From Actinomycetes bacterium (GTDB lineage Bacteria; Actinomycetota; Actinomycetes; Actinomycetales; Microbacteriaceae), in assembly GCA_023386675.1 (NCBI GenBank), contig JAEWJG010000416.1, forward strand, positions 1-13,721: 13,721 bases of DNA, in the 5' to 3' direction. Both the position numbers and the translations under genes were made by a program. The first letter of the stretch is position 1, and each line of letters begins with the position of its first letter. Positions 1 to 7,382 of this stretch are shown piece after piece. Under the pieces are notes generated by a model, which was not told where the DNA came from, made no database searches, and saw nothing but the letters and a program-made list of their open reading frames with translations.

Positions 1-474
1 CGGCAGCAGCGCATCCGGCGCGGCTCCGGCGCGCACGGCGATGAACGCCTGCAGCCGCCGCACCAGCCCCAGGAACCGCGGCAACGCCGACGCCTGCAGC
101 TCCGCATCCGTCCCCATCAGATCGACCTGGGTGACCGCCAGCGGGAGGCGCCCAGGGCCGAACGTGTCGGCGAGCTGCGTCATAGCCTCGAGCACCGCAT
201 CCATCGGCGCCGCGTCGAGCGAGATGGACGCGAGCGTGCCGTCGAACGCCGCGAGCGCCTCATCCACCTCCAGCCACAGCAGGTCGCTCTTCGCGCTGAC
301 GTAGTTGAAGAAGGTCGCCCGGCTCACCCCGGCGCGGCGGGCGATGTCGTCGACCGTCGTGCCCGCGTAGGTCTGCTCGAGGAAGAGCTCGCCGGCCGCT
401 TCGGCGATCATCGCTCGCGACGACGAGCGCGGCCGGCCGGCACCGGAGGGGCGCGGGGAATGCGCGGCGGACAT
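1..474 (-). CDS. TetR/AcrR-family transcriptional regulator (partial, C-terminus beyond left edge)
   Basis: A DNA-binding repressor that probably controls the divergent transporter. The minus-strand frame opens at ATG (472-474) and stays open for 158 codons to the window edge. A flexible Ser/Pro/Arg-rich start of about 18 residues is followed by the canonical TetR helix-turn-helix: AMIAEAAGELFLEQTYAGTT, then VDDIARRAGVSRATFFNYVS, then AKSDLL. This covers residues 21-66 or so. The rest is the variable helical ligand-binding domain and does not reveal the inducer. The start is supported by an AAGGAA ribosome binding site (complement of 481-486) six bases upstream. The family assignment is secure because the VSRATFFNYVSAKSDLL stretch is diagnostic. 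Its role as repressor of the neighbouring symporter is inferred from the divergent arrangement and the shared palindrome. Confidence 0.93.
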   Translation of the reverse strand, partial: MSAAHSPRPSGAGRPRSSSRAMIAEAAGELFLEQTYAGTTVDDIARRAGVSRATFFNYVSAKSDLLWLEVDEALAAFDGTLASISLDAAPMDAVLEAMTQLADTFGPGRLPLAVTQVDLMGTDAELQASALPRFLGLVRRLQAFIAVRAGAAPDALLP

Positions 475-498
475 CCTGCGTTCCTTTCCGTGCCAATA

Positions 499-513
499 TT
501 GGACCCGGTCCAA
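499..513. promoter_or_regulatory. Perfect palindrome TTGGACC-C-GGTCCAA, likely TetR operator
   Basis: Two 7-bp arms around a single central C form a perfect inverted repeat between the divergent tetR and transporter starts. It lies 27 bp upstream of the transporter GTG and 24 bp upstream of the tetR ATG, so one bound dimer could block both genes. A possible -10 (TACTAT, 515-520) for the transporter follows directly, which would place the palindrome in or beside its promoter spacer. No convincing -35 was found on either strand. Operator function is inferred from symmetry and position, which is typical of TetR repressors. Confidence 0.72.
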
Positions 514-540
514 ATACTATTCCGTTTTCGAAGGACAGCC

Positions 541-1863
541 GTGACTACCACCGCAAGCCCCGTCCGCAGCGAGACCGATCGCCCCGGCATCACCCCCGGC
601 ACCGCACGCCGCGTCACCATCGCGTCGTTCGTCGGCACCGCGCTCGAGTCGTACGACTTCTACCTCTACGCATACTTCGCCGCGTTCTTCGTGGGCCCCC
701 TCTTCTTCGCGCCGCTCGGCGCGTTCGGCGGTGCGCTGGCCGGGTTCCTCGCCATCGCGGCCGGGTTCGTGATCCGCCCGATCGGCGCGATCGTCTTCGG
801 CAACCTGGGCGACCGCATCGGGCGCCGCCCGACCCTGCTCATCACCATCCTGATCATGGGCTTGAGCACCGGCCTCGTCGGCGTGCTCCCGACCTACGCC
901 GCGGCGGGATGGTTCGGAGCGATCGCGATCGTGCTGCTGCGCCTGCTCCAGGGCTTCTCGGTGGGCGGCGAGTGGGGCGGCTCGATCCTGCTCGCGACCG
1001 AGTACGCGAATCCGAAGAAGCGCGGCTTCTACGCGGCGCTCCCCCAGCTCGGCTCGCCCGTCGGCTCCATCCTGAGCGCCGTCGTCTTCATCGTGCTGAC
1101 GCTGACCATGTCGACCGCCGACATCGCGGCGTGGGGATGGCGCATCCCGTTCCTGACGGCGTTCCCGCTGCTGCTCGTCTCGCTCTACCTGCGGTGGTCG
1201 ATCGACGAGACCCCGGTATTCCGCAAGCTGCTCGAGACCGGGACGCGGGACCGCTTCCCCGTGGTCGACGTCTTCCGCAAGGCGCCGACCGGCTTCGTCA
1301 TCGGGATCGGCGCGGCCATCCTCGGCATCGGCTCCTACTCGCTGATGAACACCTACATGGTCGACTACGGCACCGCTGTGCTCGGGTTCAAGTACCAGGA
1401 CCTGCTGGTCGCCACGACGATCGGCGGCCTGCTGCAGCTGGTCACCATCCCGCTCTTCGGCGCGTGGGCGGCGCGGATCGGCTCGGCGAAGGTCGTCGCC
1501 TACGGCGCGATCGGGACGCTGATCGTCGCGTTCCCGATGTACTTCCTGCTGCAGCACGCGAACTTCGGCATCCTCGTCGCGAGCATGATCGTCGGCGGCA
1601 TCCTGCCCACCCTCTCCTGGGCGGCGCTCGGCGGACTGATGTCCGATCTGTTCCCGAGCGAGGTGCGCTACAGCGGTCTCTCGGTCGCGTACAGCATCGC
1701 GGCGCTGCTGACCTCGTTCGTCCCCGCTCTCACGCTGGTGTTCGGCCAGGCGACCGGCAACGCGTGGTGGCACCCGGGCATCGTGCTCGCCGTGATGTCG
1801 GCGATCACCCTGGTGGCGGCCCTGTTCGCCGCCCGCCGGACGCCGTTCGTCGACGAGGTGTGA
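541..1863 (+). CDS. MFS metabolite:H+ symporter (MHS family)
   Basis: An integral membrane proton symporter of 440 aa with about 12 hydrophobic segments. The start is GTG at 541, preceded by AAGGA (531-535); an upstream ATG at 460 lies inside the tetR coding region and lacks a ribosome site. Hallmarks of the MHS branch (shikimate, alpha-ketoglutarate, proline/betaine and dicarboxylate porters) are visible: GTALESYDFYLYAYF in TM1 (from residue 32), the loop 2-3 motif GDRIGRRP at residues 90-97, and LLRLLQGFSVGGEWGGS in TM4 with ATEYANPKKRGF after it. Length fits the family (430-450 aa). The substrate cannot be read from the sequence; an organic acid or osmolyte is typical. Expression is probably controlled by the divergent TetR protein through the palindrome at 499-513. 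Confidence 0.92.
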   Translation: MTTTASPVRSETDRPGITPGTARRVTIASFVGTALESYDFYLYAYFAAFFVGPLFFAPLGAFGGALAGFLAIAAGFVIRPIGAIVFGNLGDRIGRRPTLLITILIMGLSTGLVGVLPTYAAAGWFGAIAIVLLRLLQGFSVGGEWGGSILLATEYANPKKRGFYAALPQLGSPVGSILSAVVFIVLTLTMSTADIAAWGWRIPFLTAFPLLLVSLYLRWSIDETPVFRKLLETGTRDRFPVVDVFRKAPTGFVIGIGAAILGIGSYSLMNTYMVDYGTAVLGFKYQDLLVATTIGGLLQLVTIPLFGAWAARIGSAKVVAYGAIGTLIVAFPMYFLLQHANFGILVASMIVGGILPTLSWAALGGLMSDLFPSEVRYSGLSVAYSIAALLTSFVPALTLVFGQATGNAWWHPGIVLAVMSAITLVAALFAARRTPFVDEV

Positions 1864-1873
1864 GGACGTTCGG

Positions 1874-1879
1874 TACGCT
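1874..1879 (+). promoter_or_regulatory. Possible -10 element (TACGCT) for valS
   Basis: TACGCT fits the actinobacterial TAnnnT -10 pattern. It lies 66 bp upstream of the valS ATG and just after the transporter stop codon, implying a 5' leader of roughly 60 nt. No good -35 is seen at 16-18 bp spacing, so this is a weak call. No T-box or other leader structure was recognised in the 82-bp gap. Confidence 0.3.
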
Positions 1880-1945
1880 TTAAGGGATCCCACACTCAGG
1901 CACCCCGAGGACACGGTGCCGCATATATCGAATCGGAGGACCCCT

Positions 1946-4552
1946 ATGAGCACGCCGAACGTGCCCGACAAGCCCGCCCTGGAAGGGCTCGAGGCCAAGT
2001 GGGGTGACCGCTGGCAGAGCGACGGCACCTTCCGGTTCGATCGGGAGGGGGCGCTCGCGGCCGGCCGCGACGGGGTCTACTCCATCGACACCCCGCCGCC
2101 GACGGCCTCCGGTTCGCTGCACATCGGCCACGTCTTCAGCTACACGCACACGGACGTGGTGGCGCGCTACCACCGCATGCGCGGGCAGAAGGTGTTCTAC
2201 CCGATGGGCTGGGACGACAACGGCCTGCCGACCGAGCGCCGCGTCCAGAACTACTACGGTGTGCGCTGCGACCCGTCGCTGCCCTACGACCCGGACTTCA
2301 CCCCTCCGTTCGAGGGCGGCGACAACAAGAGCACCAAGGCCGCCGACCAGAAGCCGATCTCGCGCCGCAACTTCATCGAGCTGTGCGAGCGGCTGACAGA
2401 GGAGGACGAAAAGCAGTTCGAGGCGCTCTGGCGCATGCTCGGGCTGTCGGTCGACTGGTCGCAGACCTACCGGACTATCGGCCGCGAGTCCATCCACACC
2501 TCCCAGCTGGCGTTCCTGCGCAACATCCAACGCGGCGAGGCGTACCAGGCGCTGGCGCCGACGCTGTGGGACATCACGTTCCGCACGGCGGTCGCGCAGG
2601 CCGAGCTGGAGGACCGCGAGCAGCCCAGCGCTTACCACCGCGTCGCGTTCCACGGGGCCGACGGTCCCATCTACATCGAGACGACCCGCCCGGAGCTGCT
2701 CCCCGCCTGCGTGGCACTGGTCGCGCATCCCGACGACGAGCGGTACCAGCCGCTGTTCGGCACCACCGTGCGCACCCCGCTGTTCGACGTGGAGGTGCCC
2801 GTCGTGGCCCACCACCTGGCGCAGCCGGACAAGGGATCGGGCATCGCCATGATCTGCACCTTCGGCGACGTCACCGACGTCACCTGGTGGCGCGAACTCG
2901 ACCTGCCGAACCGCGCGATCATCGGCTTCGACGGCCGCATCCTGCCCGAACCGCCGGAGGCCATCACCTCGGAGGCCGGCCGGGAGGCGTACGCGCAGCT
3001 CGCCGGCAAGACGGTGTTCTCGGCGAAGCAGACCGTGGTCGAGCTTCTGAAGGAGTCGGGCGACCTCGAGGGCGAGCCCAAGCCCATCCAGCACCCGGTG
3101 AAGTTCTTCGAGAAGGGCGACCGCCCGCTCGAGATCGTCTCGACCCGCCAGTGGTACGTCAAGAACGGCGCCCGCGACGAGGAGCTGCGCGCGCGGCTCA
3201 TCGAGCTCGGTCGCGAGATCGACTGGCACCCCGACTTCATGCGCGTCCGCTACGAGAACTGGGTCGGCGGCCTCACGGGCGACTGGCTCATCTCCCGGCA
3301 GCGCTTCTTCGGCGTGCCGATCCCGGTCTGGTACCCGCTCGACGGCGACGGCAATCCGGTCTTCGACCAGCCGATCCTCCCGACGGAGGACCTCCTCCCC
3401 GTCGACCCGTCCTCGGACGCGGCGCCCGGCTACGACGAGGCGCAGCGCGGCCAGGCCGGCGGCTTCGTCGGCGAGCACGACGTGATGGACACCTGGATGA
3501 CGTCCTCCCTCACTCCGCAGCTCGCCGGTGGGTGGATGCGCGACGACGAGCTCTTCGGCGCCGTGTTCCCGTTCGACCTGCGCCCGCAGGGTCAGGACAT
3601 CATCCGCACCTGGCTGTTCTCGACGCTTCTCCGCGCGAAGCTCGAGGCGGATGTGGCGCCCTGGACGAACGCGGCGCTCTCCGGCTTCATCGTCGACCCC
3701 GACCGCAAGAAGATGTCGAAGTCGAAGGGCAACGTCGTCACGCCCGCCGACATCCTGGAGCGCCACGGCTCGGACGCCGTGCGCTACTGGGCGGCGTCCA
3801 GCCGGCTCGGGACGGACGCGGCGTTCGACCCGCAGAACCCGACCCAGATCAAGATCGGTCGCCGCCTGGCGATCAAGCTGCTCAACGCGGCCAAGTTCAT
3901 CCTCGGCTTCGACGCCCCGGCGTCGCTCGACCTCGCCCAGGTGACCAGCCCGCTCGACCGGAGCATGCTGCAGAACCTCGCCGGCGTGGTCGCCGACGCG
4001 ACGGCCGCACTCGAGGGGTACGACCACGCCCGCGCCCTGGAGATCACCGAGACGTTCTTCTGGACGTTCTGCGACGACTACCTGGAGCTCGTGAAGGAGC
4101 GCGCATACGGCGACGACTCCGCGGGGAAGACCTCGGCCGTCGTCGCCCTCCGCGTCGCGCTCTCCGCGTTCCTGCGCCTCTTCGCGCCGGTGCTGCCCTT
4201 CGCCTCCGAGGAGGCGTGGAGCTGGTTCCAGGACGGGTCTGTGCACGTCGCCGCCTGGCCGCAGGCGTCCGAGGTCGCCCAGGACTGGAGCTCCGACCGC
4301 GAGGTGCTCGCCATCGTCGGCCGCGCGCTGACCGGGATCCGCGGCGCCAAGACCGCCGCGAAGGCGTCCCAGCGCACCCCCGTGGACTCGGCCGTCATCG
4401 CCGGCCCCGAGGCGGAGATCGCGGCCGTCGAGTCGGCCGCGGGCGACCTCCGCTCGGTGGGCAGGATCGCGGACCTCCGCTTCGCCTCCGCCGACGAGCT
4501 GTCGGTGACCGATATCCTGCTCGCCGCAGCCCCGACCGAGGAGGAACGATGA
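1946..4552 (+). CDS. valS: Valine--tRNA ligase, archaeal-like type 2
   Basis: A cytoplasmic class I aminoacyl-tRNA synthetase that joins valine to tRNA-Val using ATP; 868 aa. The start is ATG 1946 behind GGAGGA (1935-1940). An in-frame GTG at 1916 has no ribosome site. The HIGH signature is at residues 59-62 (PPPTASGSLHIGHV) and KMSKS at 589-593 (DRKKMSKSKGN). The editing (CP1) domain contains TTRPELLPACVALVAHPDDE near residue 245. GWDDNGLPTERR and AMICTFGDVTDVTWW match archaeal/type 2 ValS rather than the bacterial GTDHAGIATQ type, as I recall both families. The C-terminus lacks the long coiled-coil arm of E. coli ValS (about 950 aa). Valine rather than isoleucine specificity is inferred from these motifs. 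The stop overlaps the next start (ATGA). Confidence 0.95.
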   Translation: MSTPNVPDKPALEGLEAKWGDRWQSDGTFRFDREGALAAGRDGVYSIDTPPPTASGSLHIGHVFSYTHTDVVARYHRMRGQKVFYPMGWDDNGLPTERRVQNYYGVRCDPSLPYDPDFTPPFEGGDNKSTKAADQKPISRRNFIELCERLTEEDEKQFEALWRMLGLSVDWSQTYRTIGRESIHTSQLAFLRNIQRGEAYQALAPTLWDITFRTAVAQAELEDREQPSAYHRVAFHGADGPIYIETTRPELLPACVALVAHPDDERYQPLFGTTVRTPLFDVEVPVVAHHLAQPDKGSGIAMICTFGDVTDVTWWRELDLPNRAIIGFDGRILPEPPEAITSEAGREAYAQLAGKTVFSAKQTVVELLKESGDLEGEPKPIQHPVKFFEKGDRPLEIVSTRQWYVKNGARDEELRARLIELGREIDWHPDFMRVRYENWVGGLTGDWLISRQRFFGVPIPVWYPLDGDGNPVFDQPILPTEDLLPVDPSSDAAPGYDEAQRGQAGGFVGEHDVMDTWMTSSLTPQLAGGWMRDDELFGAVFPFDLRPQGQDIIRTWLFSTLLRAKLEADVAPWTNAALSGFIVDPDRKKMSKSKGNVVTPADILERHGSDAVRYWAASSRLGTDAAFDPQNPTQIKIGRRLAIKLLNAAKFILGFDAPASLDLAQVTSPLDRSMLQNLAGVVADATAALEGYDHARALEITETFFWTFCDDYLELVKERAYGDDSAGKTSAVVALRVALSAFLRLFAPVLPFASEEAWSWFQDGSVHVAAWPQASEVAQDWSSDREVLAIVGRALTGIRGAKTAAKASQRTPVDSAVIAGPEAEIAAVESAAGDLRSVGRIADLRFASADELSVTDILLAAAPTEEER

Positions 4553-4995
4553 CCACGAGCGTCCGGAAGGTGCAGGACAACGAGTTCTTCACCTGGCTCG
4601 ACCTCTATGTCGGCTACGGCGAGTTCTACGACAAGCCGATCACCGACGAGAAGGCGCTCCTGGTCTGGAGCTGGATCTCCGACCCGGAGAACGAGCTGGA
4701 GGCGTACTTCGCCGTCGACGAGGAGGGTGCCCCGATCGGGCTGGCGCACGTGCGCGAGTTCGCCCGCCCCCTCGACGGCAGCAAGGGCCTCTACCTCGAC
4801 GACCTGTTCGTGTCGCCCGATTCGCGCGGCGCGGGCGCAGGCACCGCCCTCCTCGAGGCCGCCCGCGAGGCGGCGAAGGAGCGCGGCCTGTCGGTCGTCC
4901 GCTGGACCACGGCGAAGGACAACGAGACCGCTCGCCGCCTCTACGACAAGGTCGCCGAGAAGACGAAGTGGGTGACCTACGACCTCGTCCCCTGA
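4549..4995 (+). CDS. GNAT-family N-acetyltransferase (first of a tandem pair)
   Basis: A 148-aa acetyl-CoA-dependent N-acetyltransferase; substrate unknown. Its ATG overlaps the valS stop (ATGA), with GAGGAGG just upstream, so it is probably translationally coupled to valS. The acetyl-CoA binding motif A is LDDLFV followed by SRGAGAGTALL, with R93-G94-x-G96-x-G98. The C-terminal ...TAKDNETARRLYDKVAEK is the usual GNAT motif B for N-acetyltransferases acting on small amines or peptides. Gene 5066-5539 is a close paralogue, about 55% identical when aligned by eye, sharing the blocks HVREFARPL and YDxVAxxTxWVTY. Position after an aminoacyl-tRNA synthetase suggests, but does not show, a role linked to amino acids or translation. 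Confidence 0.9.
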   Translation: MTTSVRKVQDNEFFTWLDLYVGYGEFYDKPITDEKALLVWSWISDPENELEAYFAVDEEGAPIGLAHVREFARPLDGSKGLYLDDLFVSPDSRGAGAGTALLEAAREAAKERGLSVVRWTTAKDNETARRLYDKVAEKTKWVTYDLVP

Positions 4996-5065
4996 ACGGG
5001 ACCGCGATATTGTCGGAACACGCACCGTGCATGCATTCCGGGGCGCAACGGGAACGGAGGAATCC

Positions 5066-5539
5066 ATGGCGATCGAGGTTCGACCTGTCAGGGACGGCGA
5101 TTTCTTCGCCTGGCTCGACGTGTACGCCAAGTACGCCGAGTTCTACGAGACGCAGCTGACCGACCAGAAGGCGCTCGTCCTCTGGTCCTGGCTGACGGCT
5201 CCCGAGCACGAGGAGAACGGCTACGTCGCCGTCGACGGCGACCGCATCGTCGGTCTCACCCACGTGCGCGAGTTCGCGCGTCCGCTCGAGGGCGATCGCG
5301 GGCTGTTCGTCGACGACCTGTTCGTCGTCGAGGAGGAGCGCGGCAAGGGCGTCGGCAGTGCTCTGCTGCAGCAGGCCCGCTCGCTCGCCGAGGAGCGCGG
5401 CCTCGGTGTCGTGCAGTGGATCACCGCGCACGACAACGACACCGCGCAGAAGCTCTACGACTCGGTCGCGGACCGCACGCAGTGGGTCACGTACGAGATC
5501 GACCTGGCCAAGGCCCCGACTGCGGCGGGACGCGCCTGA
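5066..5539 (+). CDS. GNAT-family N-acetyltransferase (second of a tandem pair)
   Basis: A 157-aa acetyltransferase paralogous to the preceding gene; substrate unknown. The start is ATG 5066 with GGAGG at 5056-5060; the in-frame ATG at 5027 has no ribosome site and would add 13 unconserved residues. Motif A is VDDLFVVEEERGKGVGSALL with R92-G93-x-G95-x-G97, and motif B is TAHDNDTAQKLYDSVADR. Compared with the first copy it has a C-terminal tail of about ten residues (AKAPTAAGRA). It lies 70 bp after the first copy, long enough for its own promoter, although only a weak -10-like TATTGT (5008-5013) is visible. Its stop overlaps the next ATG (TGATG), so the two downstream genes are coupled. Confidence 0.9.
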   Translation: MAIEVRPVRDGDFFAWLDVYAKYAEFYETQLTDQKALVLWSWLTAPEHEENGYVAVDGDRIVGLTHVREFARPLEGDRGLFVDDLFVVEEERGKGVGSALLQQARSLAEERGLGVVQWITAHDNDTAQKLYDSVADRTQWVTYEIDLAKAPTAAGRA

Positions 5540-5811
5540 TGCAGCTCGGGACGCGCTGGAGCGTCGGAGAGCAGACCCCCTCGAACCTGCCCGAGGTCGT
5601 CGCGTACGCGGTGCAGACCGTCGAGGAGGAGCTGGTCGCGACCGACGTCGAGACCACCGGCTGGAAGTGGACGCTGACCTGGCTGGAGGGCAAGCCGGTC
5701 GTCACTCTCGACGACGGCACCGAGATCCGCTATAACCCCTCCGAGGACTCGGCGACGATCACCCAGCCCGTCGAGACCGACACCTCCGACTACGACGTCG
5801 ACGAGGCCTAG
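5539..5811 (+). CDS. Small acidic conserved-looking hypothetical protein
   Basis: A 90-aa soluble protein that I cannot assign to a named family. The start is ATG 5539, sharing one base with the TGA of the GNAT gene (TGATG); this overlap argues that it is real and coupled. It opens with MQLGTRWSVGEQTPSNLPEV, continues with a helical stretch (AYAVQTVEEELVATDV) and then a probable beta hairpin (GWKWTLTWLEGKPVVTLDDG), and ends in a disordered acidic tail (TSDYDVDEA). There is no signal peptide, membrane segment or cysteine. It is the last gene of the valS cluster and is followed by strong hairpins. A partner or regulator of the acetyltransferases is possible but unsupported. Confidence 0.75.
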   Translation: MQLGTRWSVGEQTPSNLPEVVAYAVQTVEEELVATDVETTGWKWTLTWLEGKPVVTLDDGTEIRYNPSEDSATITQPVETDTSDYDVDEA

Positions 5812-5832
5812 CCCGTCCCACCGGCGTGTCGC

Positions 5833-5851
5833 CTGTTCGCCCACCGAACAG
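5833..5851. terminator. Hairpin CTGTTCG-CCCAC-CGAACAG downstream of the valS cluster
   Basis: A perfect 7-bp stem with a 5-nt loop begins 21 bp after the stop of the 90-aa ORF. No T-run follows, so it is not a classical intrinsic terminator. Its position between convergent genes, next to a second and larger hairpin, fits 3'-end formation or RNA protection. Confidence 0.4.
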
Positions 5852-5856
5852 CCGCT

Positions 5857-5911
5857 GAGCACAGGATGAACGTCGCCGTTCGTCGAAGCAGGCGACGTCT
5901 TTCCTGTGCTC
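5857..5911. terminator. Large 21-bp-arm hairpin between convergent operons
   Basis: The left arm (5857-5877) begins GAGCACAGGA and ends ACGTCGCC; the right arm (5891-5911) is its reverse complement at 18 of 21 positions, with three adjacent mismatches in the middle and a 13-nt loop. It lies 45 bp after the plus-strand stop and 20 bp after the minus-strand stop at 5932, so it could act as a bidirectional terminator. There is no flanking U-tract on either strand, so the mechanism is uncertain. Confidence 0.5.
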
Positions 5912-5931
5912 GAAGGCGTGGTGGGTGCGGG

Positions 5932-6117
5932 TCAGCGCGGTAGCTGCGGAAGGGCGCGGGCGGCGGAGTCGCGAGTGCGTTCCATGATCGCGACACGGTC
6001 GGCGTCGTGGGGCGCGCGGGCGAGCGGACGGTCGGCCCAGGCGGTGAGCGCGTTTCCGACGCGGGCGGCCAGGCGGTGCGTCAGCGGGCGGTAGGCGGAG
6101 ACGAGGACGGCGGTCAT
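5932..6117 (-). CDS. Small basic hypothetical protein coupled to the MFS exporter
   Basis: A 61-aa arginine- and alanine-rich protein, from MTAVLVSAYRPLTHRLAARV through ALTAWADRPLAR to ARALPQLPR. The ATG (6115-6117, complement) overlaps the TGA of the exporter (ATGA), a strong sign of a translated, coupled gene. It is probably helical, without a membrane segment, signal peptide or cysteine. I do not recognise a family. It is the last gene of the three-gene minus-strand operon. It could be a non-functional read-on frame, but the exact overlap and clean end just before the large hairpin favour a real gene. Confidence 0.6.
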   Translation of the reverse strand: MTAVLVSAYRPLTHRLAARVGNALTAWADRPLARAPHDADRVAIMERTRDSAARALPQLPR

Positions 6118-7382
6118 GACGATTGTCCTTCCGGGATGGGGTCGGCAGCCGGCTCCTGAACGGACGCCGACAGGATGAGACGGGACGCGATGAGCGTCGG
6201 GACGACCACGAGCGCGCCGCCGATGACGAACGGCAGCCGGAGGTCGATGCGGGCGACGAAGCCGCCCAGGACGGTGGCGATCGGGGTCAGCCCCCAGCCG
6301 ATGGTGCGGACGATGCCGAGCGCGCGGCCGAGCATGGCGCCCGGGATGACGGCCTGACGGATCGCTCCCCACGGCACGTTCCACACCGCCACGCCGCACG
6401 CGCCGATCGCGTAGGCCGTGATCGCGACGACCACGTTCGACGTGACGCCGACGCCGATGACGCCGACGCCGCTGACGAGGATCGCCCAGAACATCACGCG
6501 CCCGCGTCCGAAGCGGACGACGAACCGCGGCGAGATGAGGGCACCCGCCAGCGCGCCGACCCCGACGGCCGCCGTCACCACACCGATGAGCGCGGCCGGC
6601 ACGTCGAACGTCTGCAGCAGGAGGAGCACAACGCTGCCCTGAGCGAACGCCAGCGCGGAGGCGGTGATCGAGGTGAGCACGATCATCCAGCGGAGGAAGC
6701 GGTGGTCCCAGAGGTAGCGGACGACGGCCGCGAGCGAAGGCCGGCCCGACGCATCCGCCGCACTGCCACCGGAGCGGTGCGCGTGCGCCGCCGCGGCCGG
6801 GATGCTCAGCGCGAGCAGCCCCGCCACCAGGAAGCCCGCTCCCGTCAGCCAGATCGGCAGTGCGATGGCGGCTGCGAACAGGAAGCCGGCGATCGGCGTC
6901 GCGATGAAGTTCTGGATGGTGATCTCGGCCGACTGCATCCGCCCGTTCGCGCGATCCAGCTGGTCGCGGGTGACGAGGGCGGGCACGACCGTGGTCGTCG
7001 CGTTGTCGAAGACGGTCTCTCCGAGCCCGAAAGCGAGGACGCATGCGTACAGCAGCCAGATGCTCAGCGTGTCCGTCGTGATCAGCAGGGCCAGGCCGGC
7101 CGCGACCGCGAAGCGCAGGGAGTTGGCGACCGCCATGGCGATGCGGCGGTCGACACGATCGAGCAGCATCCCGGCGGGAATGCCGAAGAACAGCCACGGC
7201 AGGAACGTCACGGCGCTGACGCCGGCGATCAGCGCCGGGTCGCGGGTGAGCGTCGTCGCGATCAGCGGGACCGCGGTGCGGCCGAGGCCGTCGGCGAGGT
7301 TGCTGGCGATGGCGGAGGTCCACAGCCGCGCGAATCCGCGGCCCAGCGGCGCGTTCGCAGCGGACGGGACGGTGGCCGACAT
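6114..7382 (-). CDS. MFS transporter, MFS_3 / MefA-like efflux type
   Basis: A 422-aa inner-membrane exporter with about 12 hydrophobic segments. The start ATG (7380-7382, complement) shares one base with the upstream regulator's TGA (TGATG). N-terminal features FARLWTSAIASNLADGLGRT and FLPWLFFGIPAGMLLDRVDR, followed by the DNATTTVVPALV block and DQLDRANGRMQSAEI, are typical of the EntS/MefA-like MFS_3 group, which exports siderophores, macrolides and other lipophilic compounds. The substrate cannot be told. A central loop of about 35 residues (AAAHAHRSGGSAADASGRPS) separates the two six-helix halves. The linked winged-helix regulator suggests induction by a substrate or stress. Confidence 0.9.
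   Translation of the reverse strand: MSATVPSAANAPLGRGFARLWTSAIASNLADGLGRTAVPLIATTLTRDPALIAGVSAVTFLPWLFFGIPAGMLLDRVDRRIAMAVANSLRFAVAAGLALLITTDTLSIWLLYACVLAFGLGETVFDNATTTVVPALVTRDQLDRANGRMQSAEITIQNFIATPIAGFLFAAAIALPIWLTGAGFLVAGLLALSIPAAAAHAHRSGGSAADASGRPSLAAVVRYLWDHRFLRWMIVLTSITASALAFAQGSVVLLLLQTFDVPAALIGVVTAAVGVGALAGALISPRFVVRFGRGRVMFWAILVSGVGVIGVGVTSNVVVAITAYAIGACGVAVWNVPWGAIRQAVIPGAMLGRALGIVRTIGWGLTPIATVLGGFVARIDLRLPFVIGGALVVVPTLIASRLILSASVQEPAADPIPEGQSS

Noticed and set aside
460..540. Earlier ATG for the symporter at 460
   Set aside because: It would lie inside the tetR gene and include the operator; GTG 541 has AAGGA at proper spacing.
517..2028. 503-aa minus-strand open frame opposite the symporter
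   Set aside because: Low-complexity Arg/Asp/Glu-rich translation mirroring the symporter codons; a high-GC shadow frame.
1880..4246. 788-aa minus-strand open frame opposite valS
   Set aside because: The valS frame on the other strand has all family motifs; this one has no recognisable domain and is a codon-bias artefact.
2383..4548. Long N-terminal extension of the first GNAT protein read through valS
   Set aside because: The extension is a +1 frame of valS, rich in Arg/Ala/Pro. The GNAT domain begins right at the ATG with a ribosome site at 4549.
5028..5035. TGCATGCA palindrome between the GNAT genes
   Set aside because: An isolated 8-bp palindrome with no second copy nearby; chance is sufficient.
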